NCBI GenBank assembly: GCA_009693705.1
Contig: SHWS01000003.1
Coordinates: 20,872 to 84,871 of the forward strand
DNA length: 64,000 bases
Direction of reading: 5' to 3'
Source of the DNA: Pelagibacteraceae bacterium
Lineage (GTDB): Bacteria > Pseudomonadota > Alphaproteobacteria > Pelagibacterales > Pelagibacteraceae
Position 1 is the stretch's first letter. Every line of letters begins with the position of its first letter. The notes under the pieces are model-generated. The model saw only the letters and a program-made list of their open reading frames with translations, did not search any database and had not been told where the DNA came from. Position numbers and translations under genes: made by a program. Shown here piece after piece: positions 1 through 9,384 of this stretch.

Positions 1-722
1 TTCTTCCAGGAATTTTTCAAGAACAGCTAATAGATTATAAAAGTTTCTTTAAAAACAGATTAAGTGAAAATCATTTTTTAGGTCTAGGAATTAACAGTCA
101 ACAGAATGAGCAAGGATCTCAAAAGTTTTATAACTCTTTCTCTTTGTATGATAATGAATTTAACCTTTTAGATTCTTATAATAAAATAAATCTAGTACCA
201 TTTGGTGAGTTTTTACCATTTGAAAGTATCTTAAAAAAAATTGGGTTTAAATCAATTACAAATAATTATGAGTCTTTCTCAACTGGTAGTAAAAGAAATA
301 TTATTCCTATAGTAAAAGATAATTTTTCTTTAAAAATTTTACCTTTAATATGTTATGAAATTATTTATTCAGGAAAATTATATACTAATCAAGAATTTGA
401 TGTTTTGGTTAATATATCTGAAGATGGATGGTTTGGCAAATCAATAGGACCAAAGCAGCATTTTACTCATAGTATTTTTAGAGCAATAGAAAGTGGCAAA
501 TATGTAATTCGCTCGTCTAACAATGGTAGTGCAGCAATCATAAATCCATTAGGAATTGTTGAAAAAAAAGTTGATTTTGGTAAATCTGGCTATGTTGACT
601 TTGAAGAGAGACGAGAAATTCAATCAACTATTTTTTCTAATTATGGAAATAAAATATTTGGTATAATAATTTTATTGTATATTTTTTTTATATTTATATT
701 TAATAAAGTTAGACATGACTAA
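1..722 (+). CDS. lnt: apolipoprotein N-acyltransferase, 3' part (5' end outside window)
   Basis: Inner-membrane enzyme that N-acylates the amino-terminal cysteine of lipoproteins, the last step of lipoprotein maturation. The frame is open from the first bases of the window, with no natural start visible, so only about 239 C-terminal residues are present. Nitrilase-fold motifs are clear: [16 protein letters not shown] holds the family's active-site lysine, PLICYE holds the catalytic cysteine, and NISEDGWFG follows. A hydrophobic segment near the end ([16 protein letters not shown]) fits the C-terminal membrane helix. The last 8 bases overlap the start of metK, so the two are probably co-transcribed. 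The N-terminal membrane domain and the first catalytic glutamate lie upstream and cannot be checked. Confidence 0.93.
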   Translation, partial: LPGIFQEQLIDYKSFFKNRLSENHFLGLGINSQQNEQGSQKFYNSFSLYDNEFNLLDSYNKINLVPFGEFLPFESILKKIGFKSITNNYESFSTGSKRNIIPIVKDNFSLKILPLICYEIIYSGKLYTNQEFDVLVNISEDGWFGKSIGPKQHFTHSIFRAIESGKYVIRSSNNGSAAIINPLGIVEKKVDFGKSGYVDFEERREIQSTIFSNYGNKIFGIIILLYIFFIFIFNKVRHD

Positions 723-1881
723 TTTAAAAAATTATCTATTTACAAGCGAGTCTGTGTCCGAAGGTCATCCCGACAAAGTTTCTGATAGAATTTCAGATAT
801 GGTAGTAGACACCTATCTATCCAATGATCCTTTCTCAAGAGTAGCATGTGAGACATTAACCACTACCAATAAAGTTATTTTGGCAGGAGAGGTTCGTGGT
901 CCTGAAATTAAAAAAGATTATTTAATTGAAAAAGTGAGAAATTGTATCAAAGATATTGGCTATGACCAAGAAGGCTTTACCTGGAAAGAGTCAACTAAAA
1001 TTGAAATCTATTTACATTCTCAGTCAGTTGATATTGCACGAGGAATAGACTCAACTACAAATAAAGATGAAGGAGCAGGTGACCAAGGTATAATGTTTGG
1101 GTTTGCATGTGATGAAACCGAGGTTTTAATGCCAGCTCCAATACATTATTCACACAAAATACTTAAATTAATGGCAGAAGATAGAAAATCTGGTAAATTA
1201 AAAAGTATTGAACCAGACTCCAAAAGCCAGATAACTTTTGAGTATATAAATGGCAAACCCACGAAAGTAAAATCAGTAGTAATATCTTCACAACATTCAC
1301 CTGACATTAATCAAAAGCAAGTTAGAGACCTTCTAAGACCATATGTATTTAAATCAATTCCTAAAAACTTTTTAGATGGTTTTAATGAAGATGAACTTTA
1401 TGTTAACCCAACTGGAAATTTTGTTATTGGTGGCCCCGATGGAGATTGCGGATTAACTGGTAGAAAAATTATAGTTGATACTTATGGGGGTGCAGCACCT
1501 CATGGAGGAGGAGCATTTTCTGGAAAAGATCCAACTAAAGTAGATAGATCCGCAGCCTATGCCGCAAGATATATAGCAAAAAACATAGTTGCATCAAAAA
1601 TTTCCAATAAATGTTTAATTCAAATTGCTTATGCAATTGGTGTTTCAAAACCTTTATCTATATATGTAGATCTATTTGATGAAGATTTTAAAAAAAATCA
1701 ATTTGTCATAGAAAAAATTAAAAAAAATTTTGATTTAAGTCCAAGAGGAATTAGAGAAATGTTAAATTTAAATAAACCTATTTATCAAAAAACCTCAGCC
1801 TATGGTCATTTTGGAAGAATACCTGAAAATAATGGATCATTTTCATGGGAAAAAACTGATAAAATAGGTGTTTTTTCCTAA
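715..1881 (+). CDS. metK: S-adenosylmethionine synthetase
   Basis: Makes S-adenosylmethionine from methionine and ATP in the cytosol. At 388 residues it has the normal family length. Visible signatures are [19 protein letters not shown] near the N-terminus, [12 protein letters not shown] (ATP-binding hexapeptide region, about residue 120), [20 protein letters not shown] (about 238-257) and [19 protein letters not shown]. The ATG at 715 lies inside the end of lnt (8-base overlap), which implies translational coupling. Because lnt coding sequence lies directly upstream, no SAM riboswitch can sit immediately in front of it. A hairpin with a T-run follows the gene at 1941-1966. Confidence 0.98.
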   Translation: MTNLKNYLFTSESVSEGHPDKVSDRISDMVVDTYLSNDPFSRVACETLTTTNKVILAGEVRGPEIKKDYLIEKVRNCIKDIGYDQEGFTWKESTKIEIYLHSQSVDIARGIDSTTNKDEGAGDQGIMFGFACDETEVLMPAPIHYSHKILKLMAEDRKSGKLKSIEPDSKSQITFEYINGKPTKVKSVVISSQHSPDINQKQVRDLLRPYVFKSIPKNFLDGFNEDELYVNPTGNFVIGGPDGDCGLTGRKIIVDTYGGAAPHGGGAFSGKDPTKVDRSAAYAARYIAKNIVASKISNKCLIQIAYAIGVSKPLSIYVDLFDEDFKKNQFVIEKIKKNFDLSPRGIREMLNLNKPIYQKTSAYGHFGRIPENNGSFSWEKTDKIGVFS

Positions 1882-1890
1882 TAGTTTTTA

Positions 1891-1918
1891 TTGAATTAAA
1901 AAAAAACTTTAATATATT
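1891..1918 (+). promoter_or_regulatory. candidate nusA promoter
   Basis: TTGAAT at 1891-1896 and TATATT at 1913-1918, separated by 16 bases, resemble a sigma-70 type -35/-10 pair. The pair lies between the metK stop and the hairpin in front of nusA. In this AT-rich genome chance matches are common, so the assignment rests mainly on position. Confidence 0.4.
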
Positions 1919-1940
1919 GCAGTTAAATTACTGAATTACA

Positions 1941-1966
1941 AAATGGGCATTTGCCCATTTTTTTTT
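1941..1966 (+). terminator. intrinsic terminator / possible nusA leader attenuator
   Basis: AAATGGGC (1941-1948) pairs perfectly with GCCCATTT (1953-1960) around a 4-base loop, followed by a T-run to 1966. It has the form of a Rho-independent terminator. It ends only 15 bases before the nusA ATG at 1982, leaving no room for another promoter. It could therefore terminate metK transcription and also act as an attenuator in the nusA leader. Confidence 0.8.
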
Positions 1967-1981
1967 GGTGCAAAAAAATAA

Positions 1982-3535
1982 ATGTTAAATAGAAGAGCTG
2001 ATAAATTAGAATTATTGAGAATTGTAGAGTCCGTTGCTTTAGAAAAATCCATCGATAAAGAATTAATTATTAGTTCAATGGAAATAGGCATTGCAAAAGC
2101 GGCTAAATCAAAGTTTGGTCAAGAAAATGAGATTAAAGTTTTAATCAATAGAGACAATGGAGATATAGGAATTTTTAGAAAATTAATTGTTGCAGAAAAC
2201 CCTCAAAACACAAATTTAGAAATTAAGTTAGAAGATGCTGTAATTCTTGATGAAAATAATAAAGATAAGGCAATTGGTGATGAAGTTCTTCAACCTCTAC
2301 CCTCTTTTGATTTTGGAAGAATAGCCGCACAAACAGCTAAACAAGTTATTAGTTTTAACGTTCGAGAAGCTGAAAGAGAAAGACAATATAATGATTTTAT
2401 TGATAAAAAAGATTTAATTTTAAGTGGCATTGTAAAGAGATTAGAATTTGGAAATGTTATTGTTGATCTTGGAAGAACTGAGGCAATTATTCAAAAAAAT
2501 GAATTAATACCTAGAGAAAATATTAAAGCTGGGGACAGAATTAAAGCTTATTGTTATGACGTAAGAAGAGAACTAAGAGGTCAACAAATTTTTTTATCTA
2601 GAGCACATACTAAATTTATGGAAAAACTTTTTGCTCAAGAAGTTCCAGAAATTTATGATGGATTAATAGAAATTAAATCTTCTTCAAGAGATCCTGGAAG
2701 TAGAGCAAAAATTTGCGTAAAAGCAGTTGATACTTCATTAGACCCAGTTGGTGCCTGCGTGGGCATGAGAGGCTCAAGAGTTCAAGCAGTAGTTAACGAA
2801 CTGCAAGGCGAAAAAATAGATATTGTAAATTGGTCTGAAGATATTGCAATTTTGGCTTCAAGCGCATTATCACCTGCGGAAGTTCAAAGAGTAAATGTAT
2901 ATCCAGAAAGAAAAAAACTTGATGTAATCCTTACTGAAGAAAATTTAAGTAAAGCAATCGGACGAAGGGGTCAAAATGTAAGACTTGCGACAAAGTTATT
3001 AAATTATGAAATAAATATAATGACAGATGCCGAAGATTCAGAAAGAAGACAATTAGAATTTAAAGAAAAAACTGAAAATTTTGTAAAAAATTTAGAATTA
3101 GATGAAACACTTGGTCAATTATTAGTTGCAGAAGGTTTTTCATCAATTGACGATATCAAAGATAGTACAGTAGTGGACTTAGTCAAAATTGAAGGTATTG
3201 AAGAAGATACTGCGAAAGCATTAATTGAAAGAGCAAAAGAATTTCATGAAAAAGATCAAGAAGATATATCACAACGTATAAAAGATTTGGGACTTGAAGA
3301 TGCTTTAATTAATTTAAAAGGATTAACTCCTGGCATGTTAGTAACTCTTGGAGAACAAAAAATTTTAAAATTGGAAGATTTTGCTGATCTTGCATCTGAT
3401 GAATTAACAGGGGGATATGATATTGTAAAGGGCGAGAGAGTAAAAATTCAAGGATATTTCGAGGATTTTGCTTTATCAAAAGAAGAAGCGGACGGATTAA
3501 TTATGTCTGCAAGAAATATAGTTTATAAAGATTGA
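1982..3535 (+). CDS. nusA: transcription termination/antitermination factor NusA
   Basis: RNA polymerase-binding elongation factor involved in pausing, termination and antitermination. At 517 residues it shows the usual order: N-terminal polymerase-binding domain (1-130), S1 domain (about 135-205), two KH domains (KH2 contains LSKAIGRRGQNVRLATKLL) and C-terminal helix-hairpin-helix acidic repeats (LDETLGQLLVAEGFSSIDDI and a second copy near 430-500). The start matches alphaproteobacterial NusA N-termini, but no Shine-Dalgarno is visible because the preceding hairpin T-run occupies that space. It heads nusA-infB-rbfA-rpsO-pnp. The rimP gene that usually precedes nusA is absent here. Confidence 0.97.
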   Translation: MLNRRADKLELLRIVESVALEKSIDKELIISSMEIGIAKAAKSKFGQENEIKVLINRDNGDIGIFRKLIVAENPQNTNLEIKLEDAVILDENNKDKAIGDEVLQPLPSFDFGRIAAQTAKQVISFNVREAERERQYNDFIDKKDLILSGIVKRLEFGNVIVDLGRTEAIIQKNELIPRENIKAGDRIKAYCYDVRRELRGQQIFLSRAHTKFMEKLFAQEVPEIYDGLIEIKSSSRDPGSRAKICVKAVDTSLDPVGACVGMRGSRVQAVVNELQGEKIDIVNWSEDIAILASSALSPAEVQRVNVYPERKKLDVILTEENLSKAIGRRGQNVRLATKLLNYEINIMTDAEDSERRQLEFKEKTENFVKNLELDETLGQLLVAEGFSSIDDIKDSTVVDLVKIEGIEEDTAKALIERAKEFHEKDQEDISQRIKDLGLEDALINLKGLTPGMLVTLGEQKILKLEDFADLASDELTGGYDIVKGERVKIQGYFEDFALSKEEADGLIMSARNIVYKD

Positions 3536-3545
3536 GTGATGATTT

Positions 3546-5765
3546 ATGGAAAACAAAAAAACAAAATTAACAATTTCTGGTATAGCCAATAAATCCATAC
3601 AAAATATTGAGATTGTCAAAACTCAAGGAAAAAATTCTGTAGTTATAGAAAAACAACCAAATAAATTTCCAAGCAGAAGTGGGTCTTTCAAATCAACGGG
3701 ATTTAAGCCAACTTCTTCATCTTCTTTTAGCAAAGGAACTTTTGTTAAACCGCTATTAATTTCCAAAGATCCTCCAATTACAAATGATTTTGAAAGACGT
3801 AAATTAGCAGAACAAAGAGCTACTAAGAGATTGAAAGGAGAAAGTGAAGATAAAGACAAAAAATTTAAAATAGGAACAAAAAAAAGAGAGTTAAAATTAA
3901 CCGTTTCCAGAGCCTTGAGTGATGAAATAGAAGCAAGAGAGAGAAGTTTAGCCTCTGTTAGAAGAGCAAGACTGAAAGAAAATAAAAACCTTACAAAAGA
4001 TGAGATAAAAGAAAATTTAAAACCAATTAAAAGAGACGTTAATATTCCTGAGGCAATTACTGTAAGAGAACTTGCTAACAGAATGGCAGAACAATCAAGT
4101 AATGTAATAAAATATTTATTTGGCATGGGTGTTACTGTTACAATTAATCAAAATTTAGCAGCAGATACAGCAGAGTTTTTGGTTAAAGAATTTGGGCATA
4201 ATCCAATTAGAGAAGAAAAAGCTGATGAAATTATTCAAAAAATAAAAGACTCAAGAGCAGCAAATTTAAAAAATAGACCCCCAATAGTTACAGTTATGGG
4301 GCATGTTGATCATGGAAAAACTTCAGTACTTGATGCTCTAAGAAGTACAAATGTTGTATTAGGTGAGTTTGGTGGAATAACACAGCATATCGGAGCTTAT
4401 CAAATTGAAAGTCAATTAAATAAAATAACATTTATAGACACCCCAGGTCACGCTGCTTTTACAGAAATGAGAGCAAGAGGATCAAAATTAACAGATATTG
4501 TTGTGTTGGTAGTTGCGGCAGACGATGGTGTAAAACCTCAAACAGTAGAGTCCATTAAACATGCAAAAGCAGCAAATGTTCCAATTGTAGTAGCAATTAA
4601 TAAATGTGATCTTCCAGACGCCAATCCACAAAAAATTAAAAATCAATTACTTGAGTATGAATTAATAGCGGAAGAATTATCAGGAGAGACTTTGATAGTT
4701 GAAATTTCAGCTAAAACAAAAATGAATTTAGATAAGTTAGTTGAGTCAATAATTCTTCAGGCTGAAATTTTGGATTTGAAAACAAATTTCGAATCAAAAG
4801 CAAATGGCGTAGTTTTAGAGTCTAAAATTGACACTGGTAGAGGACCAGTGGTCACAATCATAGTAACCTCAGGAACTCTCAAAAAAGGCGATTTCTTTGT
4901 TAGTGGTTCAAGGTGGGGAAAAGTTAGAGCAATTATTAATGATAAAGGTGAAAATATTAACGAAGCACTTCCATCAACTCCAGTTGAAGTCTTGGGAATT
5001 AATGGTGCGGCAAAAGCAGGTGATGATTTTATCGTTTTAAACGATGAAAAAGAAGCAAAAAATTTAAGTGATAATAGAGTCCAGGAAAATAAACAGGGAA
5101 CAAATCCTTTAACATTTGCTACTCAAGAGTCGGCATTTTCAAACAAATCTATAACTGAATTAAATTTGATAATTAAATCAGATGTTCATGGATCTTCAGA
5201 AGCCATTAAAAGTGCAATTGGCCAAATTAAGCACGATGAAGTTAAACCAAAAATTATTTTATCAGATATTGGAATGATAACAGAAACAGATGTAACGTTG
5301 GCAAAAGCATCTAATGCGGTTTTAATAGCTTTTAACGTTAAACCAAGTAAAGAAGCAAAAAAACTTGCAGAAATTGAAAAAATACAAATATTTTCATATA
5401 ATATTATTTATGAAGTTTTAGATTATGTTAAAAAAAGAATGTCAGGATTACTAACACCTGATATTCAAGAAAAAATTATCGGTACAGCTCAGATTTTAGA
5501 AATATTTAAAGTTTCAGGTGCCGGTAAAGTTGCTGGATTAAAAATAAATGAAGGAGAAATAGTAAGTAATTCTAATGTCAGAATTATTAGAGATGGAGCT
5601 ATTATATTTACAGGTAAAGTTGGAACTTTATTTCGAGAAAAAAACCAAGTAAAGCAAGTCGTTAATGGCCAAGAATGCGGGATTACAGTTAAAGACTATA
5701 TGGATTTTCAAAAAAATGACATAATAGAAGCGTTTAATGTAGTTTCAAAAGAGAGAACAATTTAA
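3546..5765 (+). CDS. infB: translation initiation factor IF-2
   Basis: GTPase that brings initiator tRNA to the 30S subunit and promotes subunit joining. At 739 residues it is shorter than the E. coli long form (890). A charged, low-complexity N-terminal region (1-165) precedes the IF2_N module (AITVRELANRMAEQSSNVI). The G-domain follows with G1 GHVDHGKTS, G3 DTPGHAAF and G4 NKCD, then the C-terminal beta-barrel domains that bind fMet-tRNA. It begins 10 bases after the nusA stop, with no ylxR gene between. Its stop overlaps the rbfA start as TAATG. Confidence 0.98.
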   Translation: MENKKTKLTISGIANKSIQNIEIVKTQGKNSVVIEKQPNKFPSRSGSFKSTGFKPTSSSSFSKGTFVKPLLISKDPPITNDFERRKLAEQRATKRLKGESEDKDKKFKIGTKKRELKLTVSRALSDEIEARERSLASVRRARLKENKNLTKDEIKENLKPIKRDVNIPEAITVRELANRMAEQSSNVIKYLFGMGVTVTINQNLAADTAEFLVKEFGHNPIREEKADEIIQKIKDSRAANLKNRPPIVTVMGHVDHGKTSVLDALRSTNVVLGEFGGITQHIGAYQIESQLNKITFIDTPGHAAFTEMRARGSKLTDIVVLVVAADDGVKPQTVESIKHAKAANVPIVVAINKCDLPDANPQKIKNQLLEYELIAEELSGETLIVEISAKTKMNLDKLVESIILQAEILDLKTNFESKANGVVLESKIDTGRGPVVTIIVTSGTLKKGDFFVSGSRWGKVRAIINDKGENINEALPSTPVEVLGINGAAKAGDDFIVLNDEKEAKNLSDNRVQENKQGTNPLTFATQESAFSNKSITELNLIIKSDVHGSSEAIKSAIGQIKHDEVKPKIILSDIGMITETDVTLAKASNAVLIAFNVKPSKEAKKLAEIEKIQIFSYNIIYEVLDYVKKRMSGLLTPDIQEKIIGTAQILEIFKVSGAGKVAGLKINEGEIVSNSNVRIIRDGAIIFTGKVGTLFREKNQVKQVVNGQECGITVKDYMDFQKNDIIEAFNVVSKERTI

Positions 5766-6133
5766 TGACAGATAGAATTGGAAAACCAATGACCCAGAGA
5801 CAGCTTAGAGTTGGAGAGATGATTAAACAATCTTTAAGTATGATCTTTATGAGAAATGAAGCTAAGGTACCAAATTTAGAAACAAATACTATTACCGTTA
5901 CTGAGGTTAAAATGAGCCAAGATTTAAAAATTGCCAAAGCATATGTTTTACCTTTAGGTGGAAAAGATGCCGATCAAGCAATTAAAACTTTAAAAGAATA
6001 TTCTTTTATAATTAGAAAGATTTTATCAAAAAAAGTAATTATGAAATTTTTACCAAAACTTCTTTTTAGAAAAGACGAGTCCTTTGAATATGCAGAAAAA
6101 ATAGAAAACTTGATAAAACAAACACATAAATAG
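5765..6133 (+). CDS. rbfA: 30S ribosome-binding factor A
   Basis: Small KH-fold protein needed for late 16S rRNA/30S maturation. At 122 residues it has normal length. QRQLRVGEMIKQSLSMIF at the N-terminus and DLKIAKAYVLPLGG (the family's DL..A.VYVS-like strand) support the call. The ATG overlaps the infB stop by one base, implying translational coupling. The usual downstream truB is absent; rpsO follows after 12 bases. Confidence 0.95.
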   Translation: MTDRIGKPMTQRQLRVGEMIKQSLSMIFMRNEAKVPNLETNTITVTEVKMSQDLKIAKAYVLPLGGKDADQAIKTLKEYSFIIRKILSKKVIMKFLPKLLFRKDESFEYAEKIENLIKQTHK

Positions 6134-6145
6134 GAAAAACGAGGT

Positions 6146-6394
6146 ATGAATAAAAAAATACAAGAAGTAGCAATGCACGATAAAGATACCGGATCTTCAG
6201 AGATTCAAATAGCTTTACTAACAGAAAAAATTGAAACTCTTTCAAAACACATTAAACAATTCAAAAAAGATAAACACTCTTCAATTGGTTTGTTAAGAGC
6301 GGTAAATAGAAGAAAGAAATTGTTAGAATACTTAAAAAACAACAAGATGGATTCTTACAAAAATATAATAACAAAGTTGGATCTGAGAAAATAG
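6146..6394 (+). CDS. rpsO: 30S ribosomal protein S15
   Basis: Primary 16S rRNA-binding protein of the 30S platform. At 82 residues it is a few shorter than the usual 88-89, from a trimmed N-terminus. The core DTGSSEIQIALLTEKIETL and the H-S-S-I-G-L-L-R-A-V-N-R-R-K-K-LL-Y-L block are typical. A Shine-Dalgarno-like ACGAGG precedes the ATG. The rpsO-pnp pairing is conserved; in E. coli S15 represses its own translation from the leader, but nothing in this 12-base spacer allows a similar structure to be drawn. Confidence 0.97.
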   Translation: MNKKIQEVAMHDKDTGSSEIQIALLTEKIETLSKHIKQFKKDKHSSIGLLRAVNRRKKLLEYLKNNKMDSYKNIITKLDLRK

Positions 6395-6415
6395 ATAGAA
6401 TGAAATGGAAATTAA

Positions 6416-8488
6416 ATGTTCAAAATATATAAAAAAGAAATAGAAGTAGCGGGAAAGAAAATAAGTATAGAAACAGGTAAAATAGCAAGACAAGCAGACG
6501 GAGCAATAATTGCCACATGCGGTGAAACGATTGTTTTAGCAACTGTAGTGGGTGCAAAAAAAATTAATCCAGACATGGATTATTTTCCATTATCAGTTAA
6601 CTACCAAGAAAAATATTATGCAGGTGGAAAAATTCCAGGGGGATACTTTAAAAGAGAAGCAAGACCTACAGAGAGTGAAACATTAATTTCGAGATTAATT
6701 GATAGGCCAATCCGACCCCTGTTCCCTGATCAGTTTAAAAATGAGGTTCAGTTATTACCAACGGTAATTTCCTATGATAAAGAAAATCAGCCAGACATTT
6801 TAGCAATTACAGCCTCATCTGCAGCTTTAGCAATTTCAGGTTTGCCTTTCATGGGTCCTGTGGGAGCTTCAAGAGTAGGGTTTGTTGATGGTAAATACAT
6901 ATTAAATCCCTCTAAATCTGAATTAGAAAAATCTAGTCTAGACCTAGTTGTAGCGGGCACTAAAGATGCTGTTCTCATGGTTGAATCTGAAGCAAATGGC
7001 TTAACCGAGGAAGAAATGTTAAATGCAGTTAAATTTGGTCATAAAGGCTTTGTTCCAGTAATTGAAATGATTGAGGAACTTGCCAAGGAGTGCAAAAAGC
7101 CTAATTGGGTAGTTGAAAATAAAGATTTATCTGAAGTTAAAAAAATACTTGAAAAAGAGTTTAATGAAGATCTAGTCAAAGCTTTTGCAACCAAAAATAA
7201 ACAAGACAGATCTAATCAAATTTCAGAAATTACCAGTAAAGCACAAAAACTTTTTGAAAATAATAAAAATTATTCTGCTCTAGATATTAATCATGAATTA
7301 AAAAATCTTGAAAAATCTATTGTTAGAACTGATATTATAAAAAATAAAAATAGAATTGATGGAAGAGGCTTATCAGATGTAAGGCCTATTTCTTGTGAGG
7401 TTGGAGTTTTACCAAGAACACATGGTTCAGCATTATTTACAAGAGGAGAAACACAAGCAATTGTAGTAGTCACTTTAGGAACTTCTGATGATGAACAAAG
7501 AATAGAAAATTTAGATGGCTTACAAAGAGAGCGATTTATGCTCCACTATAATTTTCCACCTTTTTCAGTTGGTGAAACTGGAAGAATTGGAACTGGCAGA
7601 AGAGAAATAGGTCATGGCAAATTGGCCTGGAGAGCAATTAATTCTTCTCTTCCTTCTAAAGAATTATTTCCATATACTTTTAGAATAGTATCTGAAATTA
7701 CAGAATCTAATGGTTCATCTTCAATGGCAACTGTTTGTGGTAGTTCACTTGCATTAATGGACGCGGGTGTTCCAATAAAAGAGCCAGTTGCAGGTATTGC
7801 AATGGGATTAATTAAAGAAGGTGACGAATTTAGTGTTCTGTCAGATATTTTAGGTGATGAAGATCATTTAGGTGATATGGATTTTAAAGTTGCTGGTACT
7901 AAAAATGGTATTACCTCATTACAAATGGATATTAAAATTACTGGTATTACATTTGAAATTATGGAGCAGGCATTAAAGCAAGCTAGAGAAGGTAGAATTC
8001 ATATCTTGGCAGAAATGAATAAAGTTTTATCACTATCAAGAGCTGATGTTGGTCAATACACCCCAAAAATGGAACAAATTAATGTTGATAAAAAAGATAT
8101 TGCAGCGGTCATTGGCAAAGGTGGCGCAACAATAAGAGAGATTGTTGAAAAATCAGGCGCTAAAGTTGATATAAATGATGAGGGCATAGTAACAGTTGCT
8201 GCGCCAGATGAAGAGTCTAGAAATATAGCCATGCAAATGATTAAAGATATCACCGCAAAAGCCGAAATGAACAAAATCTACAATGGTAAGGTAATGAAGA
8301 TTATGGAATTTGGTGCATTTGTAAATTTTTTAGGAAAACAAGATGGATTGGTACATATCTCAGAACTCTCTGAAAAAAGAGTTGCTAAGGTTACCGACGT
8401 TGTCAAAGAAGGCGATGAAGTAAAAGTTAAAGTGATTGGTTTTGATAGAGGCAAAGTTAAGCTTTCAATTAAACAAGCATTAGCGTAA
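6416..8488 (+). CDS. pnp: polyribonucleotide nucleotidyltransferase (PNPase)
   Basis: 3'-to-5' phosphorolytic exoribonuclease and degradosome component. The 690-residue protein has two RNase PH domains (about 1-215 and 305-530) with an alpha-helical linker. A KH domain ([20 protein letters not shown], about 562-615) and a C-terminal S1 domain (about 620-688, [20 protein letters not shown]) follow. [10 protein letters not shown] carries the catalytic aspartates of the second PH domain. It is the last gene of the cluster and converges on fabI; a hairpin lies between them. Confidence 0.98.
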   Translation: MFKIYKKEIEVAGKKISIETGKIARQADGAIIATCGETIVLATVVGAKKINPDMDYFPLSVNYQEKYYAGGKIPGGYFKREARPTESETLISRLIDRPIRPLFPDQFKNEVQLLPTVISYDKENQPDILAITASSAALAISGLPFMGPVGASRVGFVDGKYILNPSKSELEKSSLDLVVAGTKDAVLMVESEANGLTEEEMLNAVKFGHKGFVPVIEMIEELAKECKKPNWVVENKDLSEVKKILEKEFNEDLVKAFATKNKQDRSNQISEITSKAQKLFENNKNYSALDINHELKNLEKSIVRTDIIKNKNRIDGRGLSDVRPISCEVGVLPRTHGSALFTRGETQAIVVVTLGTSDDEQRIENLDGLQRERFMLHYNFPPFSVGETGRIGTGRREIGHGKLAWRAINSSLPSKELFPYTFRIVSEITESNGSSSMATVCGSSLALMDAGVPIKEPVAGIAMGLIKEGDEFSVLSDILGDEDHLGDMDFKVAGTKNGITSLQMDIKITGITFEIMEQALKQAREGRIHILAEMNKVLSLSRADVGQYTPKMEQINVDKKDIAAVIGKGGATIREIVEKSGAKVDINDEGIVTVAAPDEESRNIAMQMIKDITAKAEMNKIYNGKVMKIMEFGAFVNFLGKQDGLVHISELSEKRVAKVTDVVKEGDEVKVKVIGFDRGKVKLSIKQALA

Positions 8489-8495
8489 GTAAGAT

Positions 8496-8539
8496 AAAAG
8501 TAATTCCATGGCTGCTCGATAACAGAGTAGCCTACTTTT
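8496..8539 (+). terminator. two-part hairpin between pnp and fabI
   Basis: AAAAGTA (8496-8502) pairs with TACTTTT (8533-8539), and inside it GGCTGCTC (8510-8517) pairs with GAGTAGCC (8525-8532) with one G-U pair around a 7-base loop. A 7-base bulge lies on the left arm only. No long T-run follows, so it is an imperfect terminator. The position between convergent genes fits a shared, possibly bidirectional 3' end. Confidence 0.55.
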
Positions 8540-8590
8540 AAAAACTATTAATATTTAAATATTAATAAAAATAAATTATTTTATTCTAAA

Positions 8591-9382
8591 TTAGTTTTGT
8601 TTAATATTTTTAGGATCTGGCATTCCAACTTTGTTATAACCAGCATCTACGTAGTGAATTTCACCAGTGACACCCCCAGCAAGGTTACTTAATAAGTACA
8701 ATGCTGAGTTTCCAATATCATTAATATCAACATTTCTTTTTAAAAAAGAATGGTCCTCATTCCATTTGTATAAAAATTTTGCATCACCGATAGCAGAAGC
8801 TGCTAATGTTTTAATAGGTCCTGCGCTAATAGCATTTACTCTTAAACCTCTTGTGCCCAAATCTCTTGCAAGATATTTAACACTTGCCTCAAGAGCCGAT
8901 TTACAGACACCCATAACATTATAATTTGGAATAGCTCTAGCAGATTCATAACTTAAAGTTAACAGACTTCCATTACTTTTCATTATTTTCGAGGCTTCTT
9001 TTGCAACTTCTGTGAATGAAAAGCATGAGATTAACATACTTCTTAAAAAGTTTTCTCTAGTTGTATTTAAATATTCACCAGATAATTCTGATTTATCTGA
9101 AAATGCTATAGCATGAACTACGAAATCAATTTGATCCCAATGTAATTTGATATCTTCAAAAAGTTTAATAATTTCATCTTTTTTTTCAACATCGCAACTG
9201 AATGTTAGTTTTGAATTTAATTTTTCAGCGAGTGGAATTACTCTTTTTTTTAATGCATCACCAAGATAAGTAAATGCAAGTTCAGCTCCAGCTTCGAAAA
9301 GTTTTTGTGAAATTCCCCAGGCAATAGATCTTTCATTGGCAACTCCCATGATTAATCCTTTTTTACCTTTCATTAAACTCAT
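8591..9382 (-). CDS. fabI: enoyl-[acyl-carrier-protein] reductase (NADH)
   Basis: Reduces enoyl-ACP in the last step of each fatty-acid elongation cycle. At 263 residues it is a classical FabI. It has an SDR fold with the FabI-type nucleotide motif GVANERSIAWGI near residue 13-24, and the Y-x6-K catalytic pair in YNVMGVCK. SAGPIKTLAASAI matches the substrate-binding loop. It lies two bases downstream of fabB in a fabA-fabB-fabI operon reading leftwards from the irr intergenic region. Confidence 0.97.
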   Translation of the reverse strand: MSLMKGKKGLIMGVANERSIAWGISQKLFEAGAELAFTYLGDALKKRVIPLAEKLNSKLTFSCDVEKKDEIIKLFEDIKLHWDQIDFVVHAIAFSDKSELSGEYLNTTRENFLRSMLISCFSFTEVAKEASKIMKSNGSLLTLSYESARAIPNYNVMGVCKSALEASVKYLARDLGTRGLRVNAISAGPIKTLAASAIGDAKFLYKWNEDHSFLKRNVDINDIGNSALYLLSNLAGGVTGEIHYVDAGYNKVGMPDPKNIKQN

Positions 9383-9384
9383 AA

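Noticed and set aside
715..1982. SAM riboswitch associated with metK
   Set aside because: metK starts inside lnt, and the hairpin after it is a simple stem with T-run with no riboswitch-like junction.
3623..4126. 167-codon open frame on the minus strand
   Set aside because: Lies wholly opposite the low-complexity N-terminal part of infB; composition is the mirror of that repeat-rich coding sequence.
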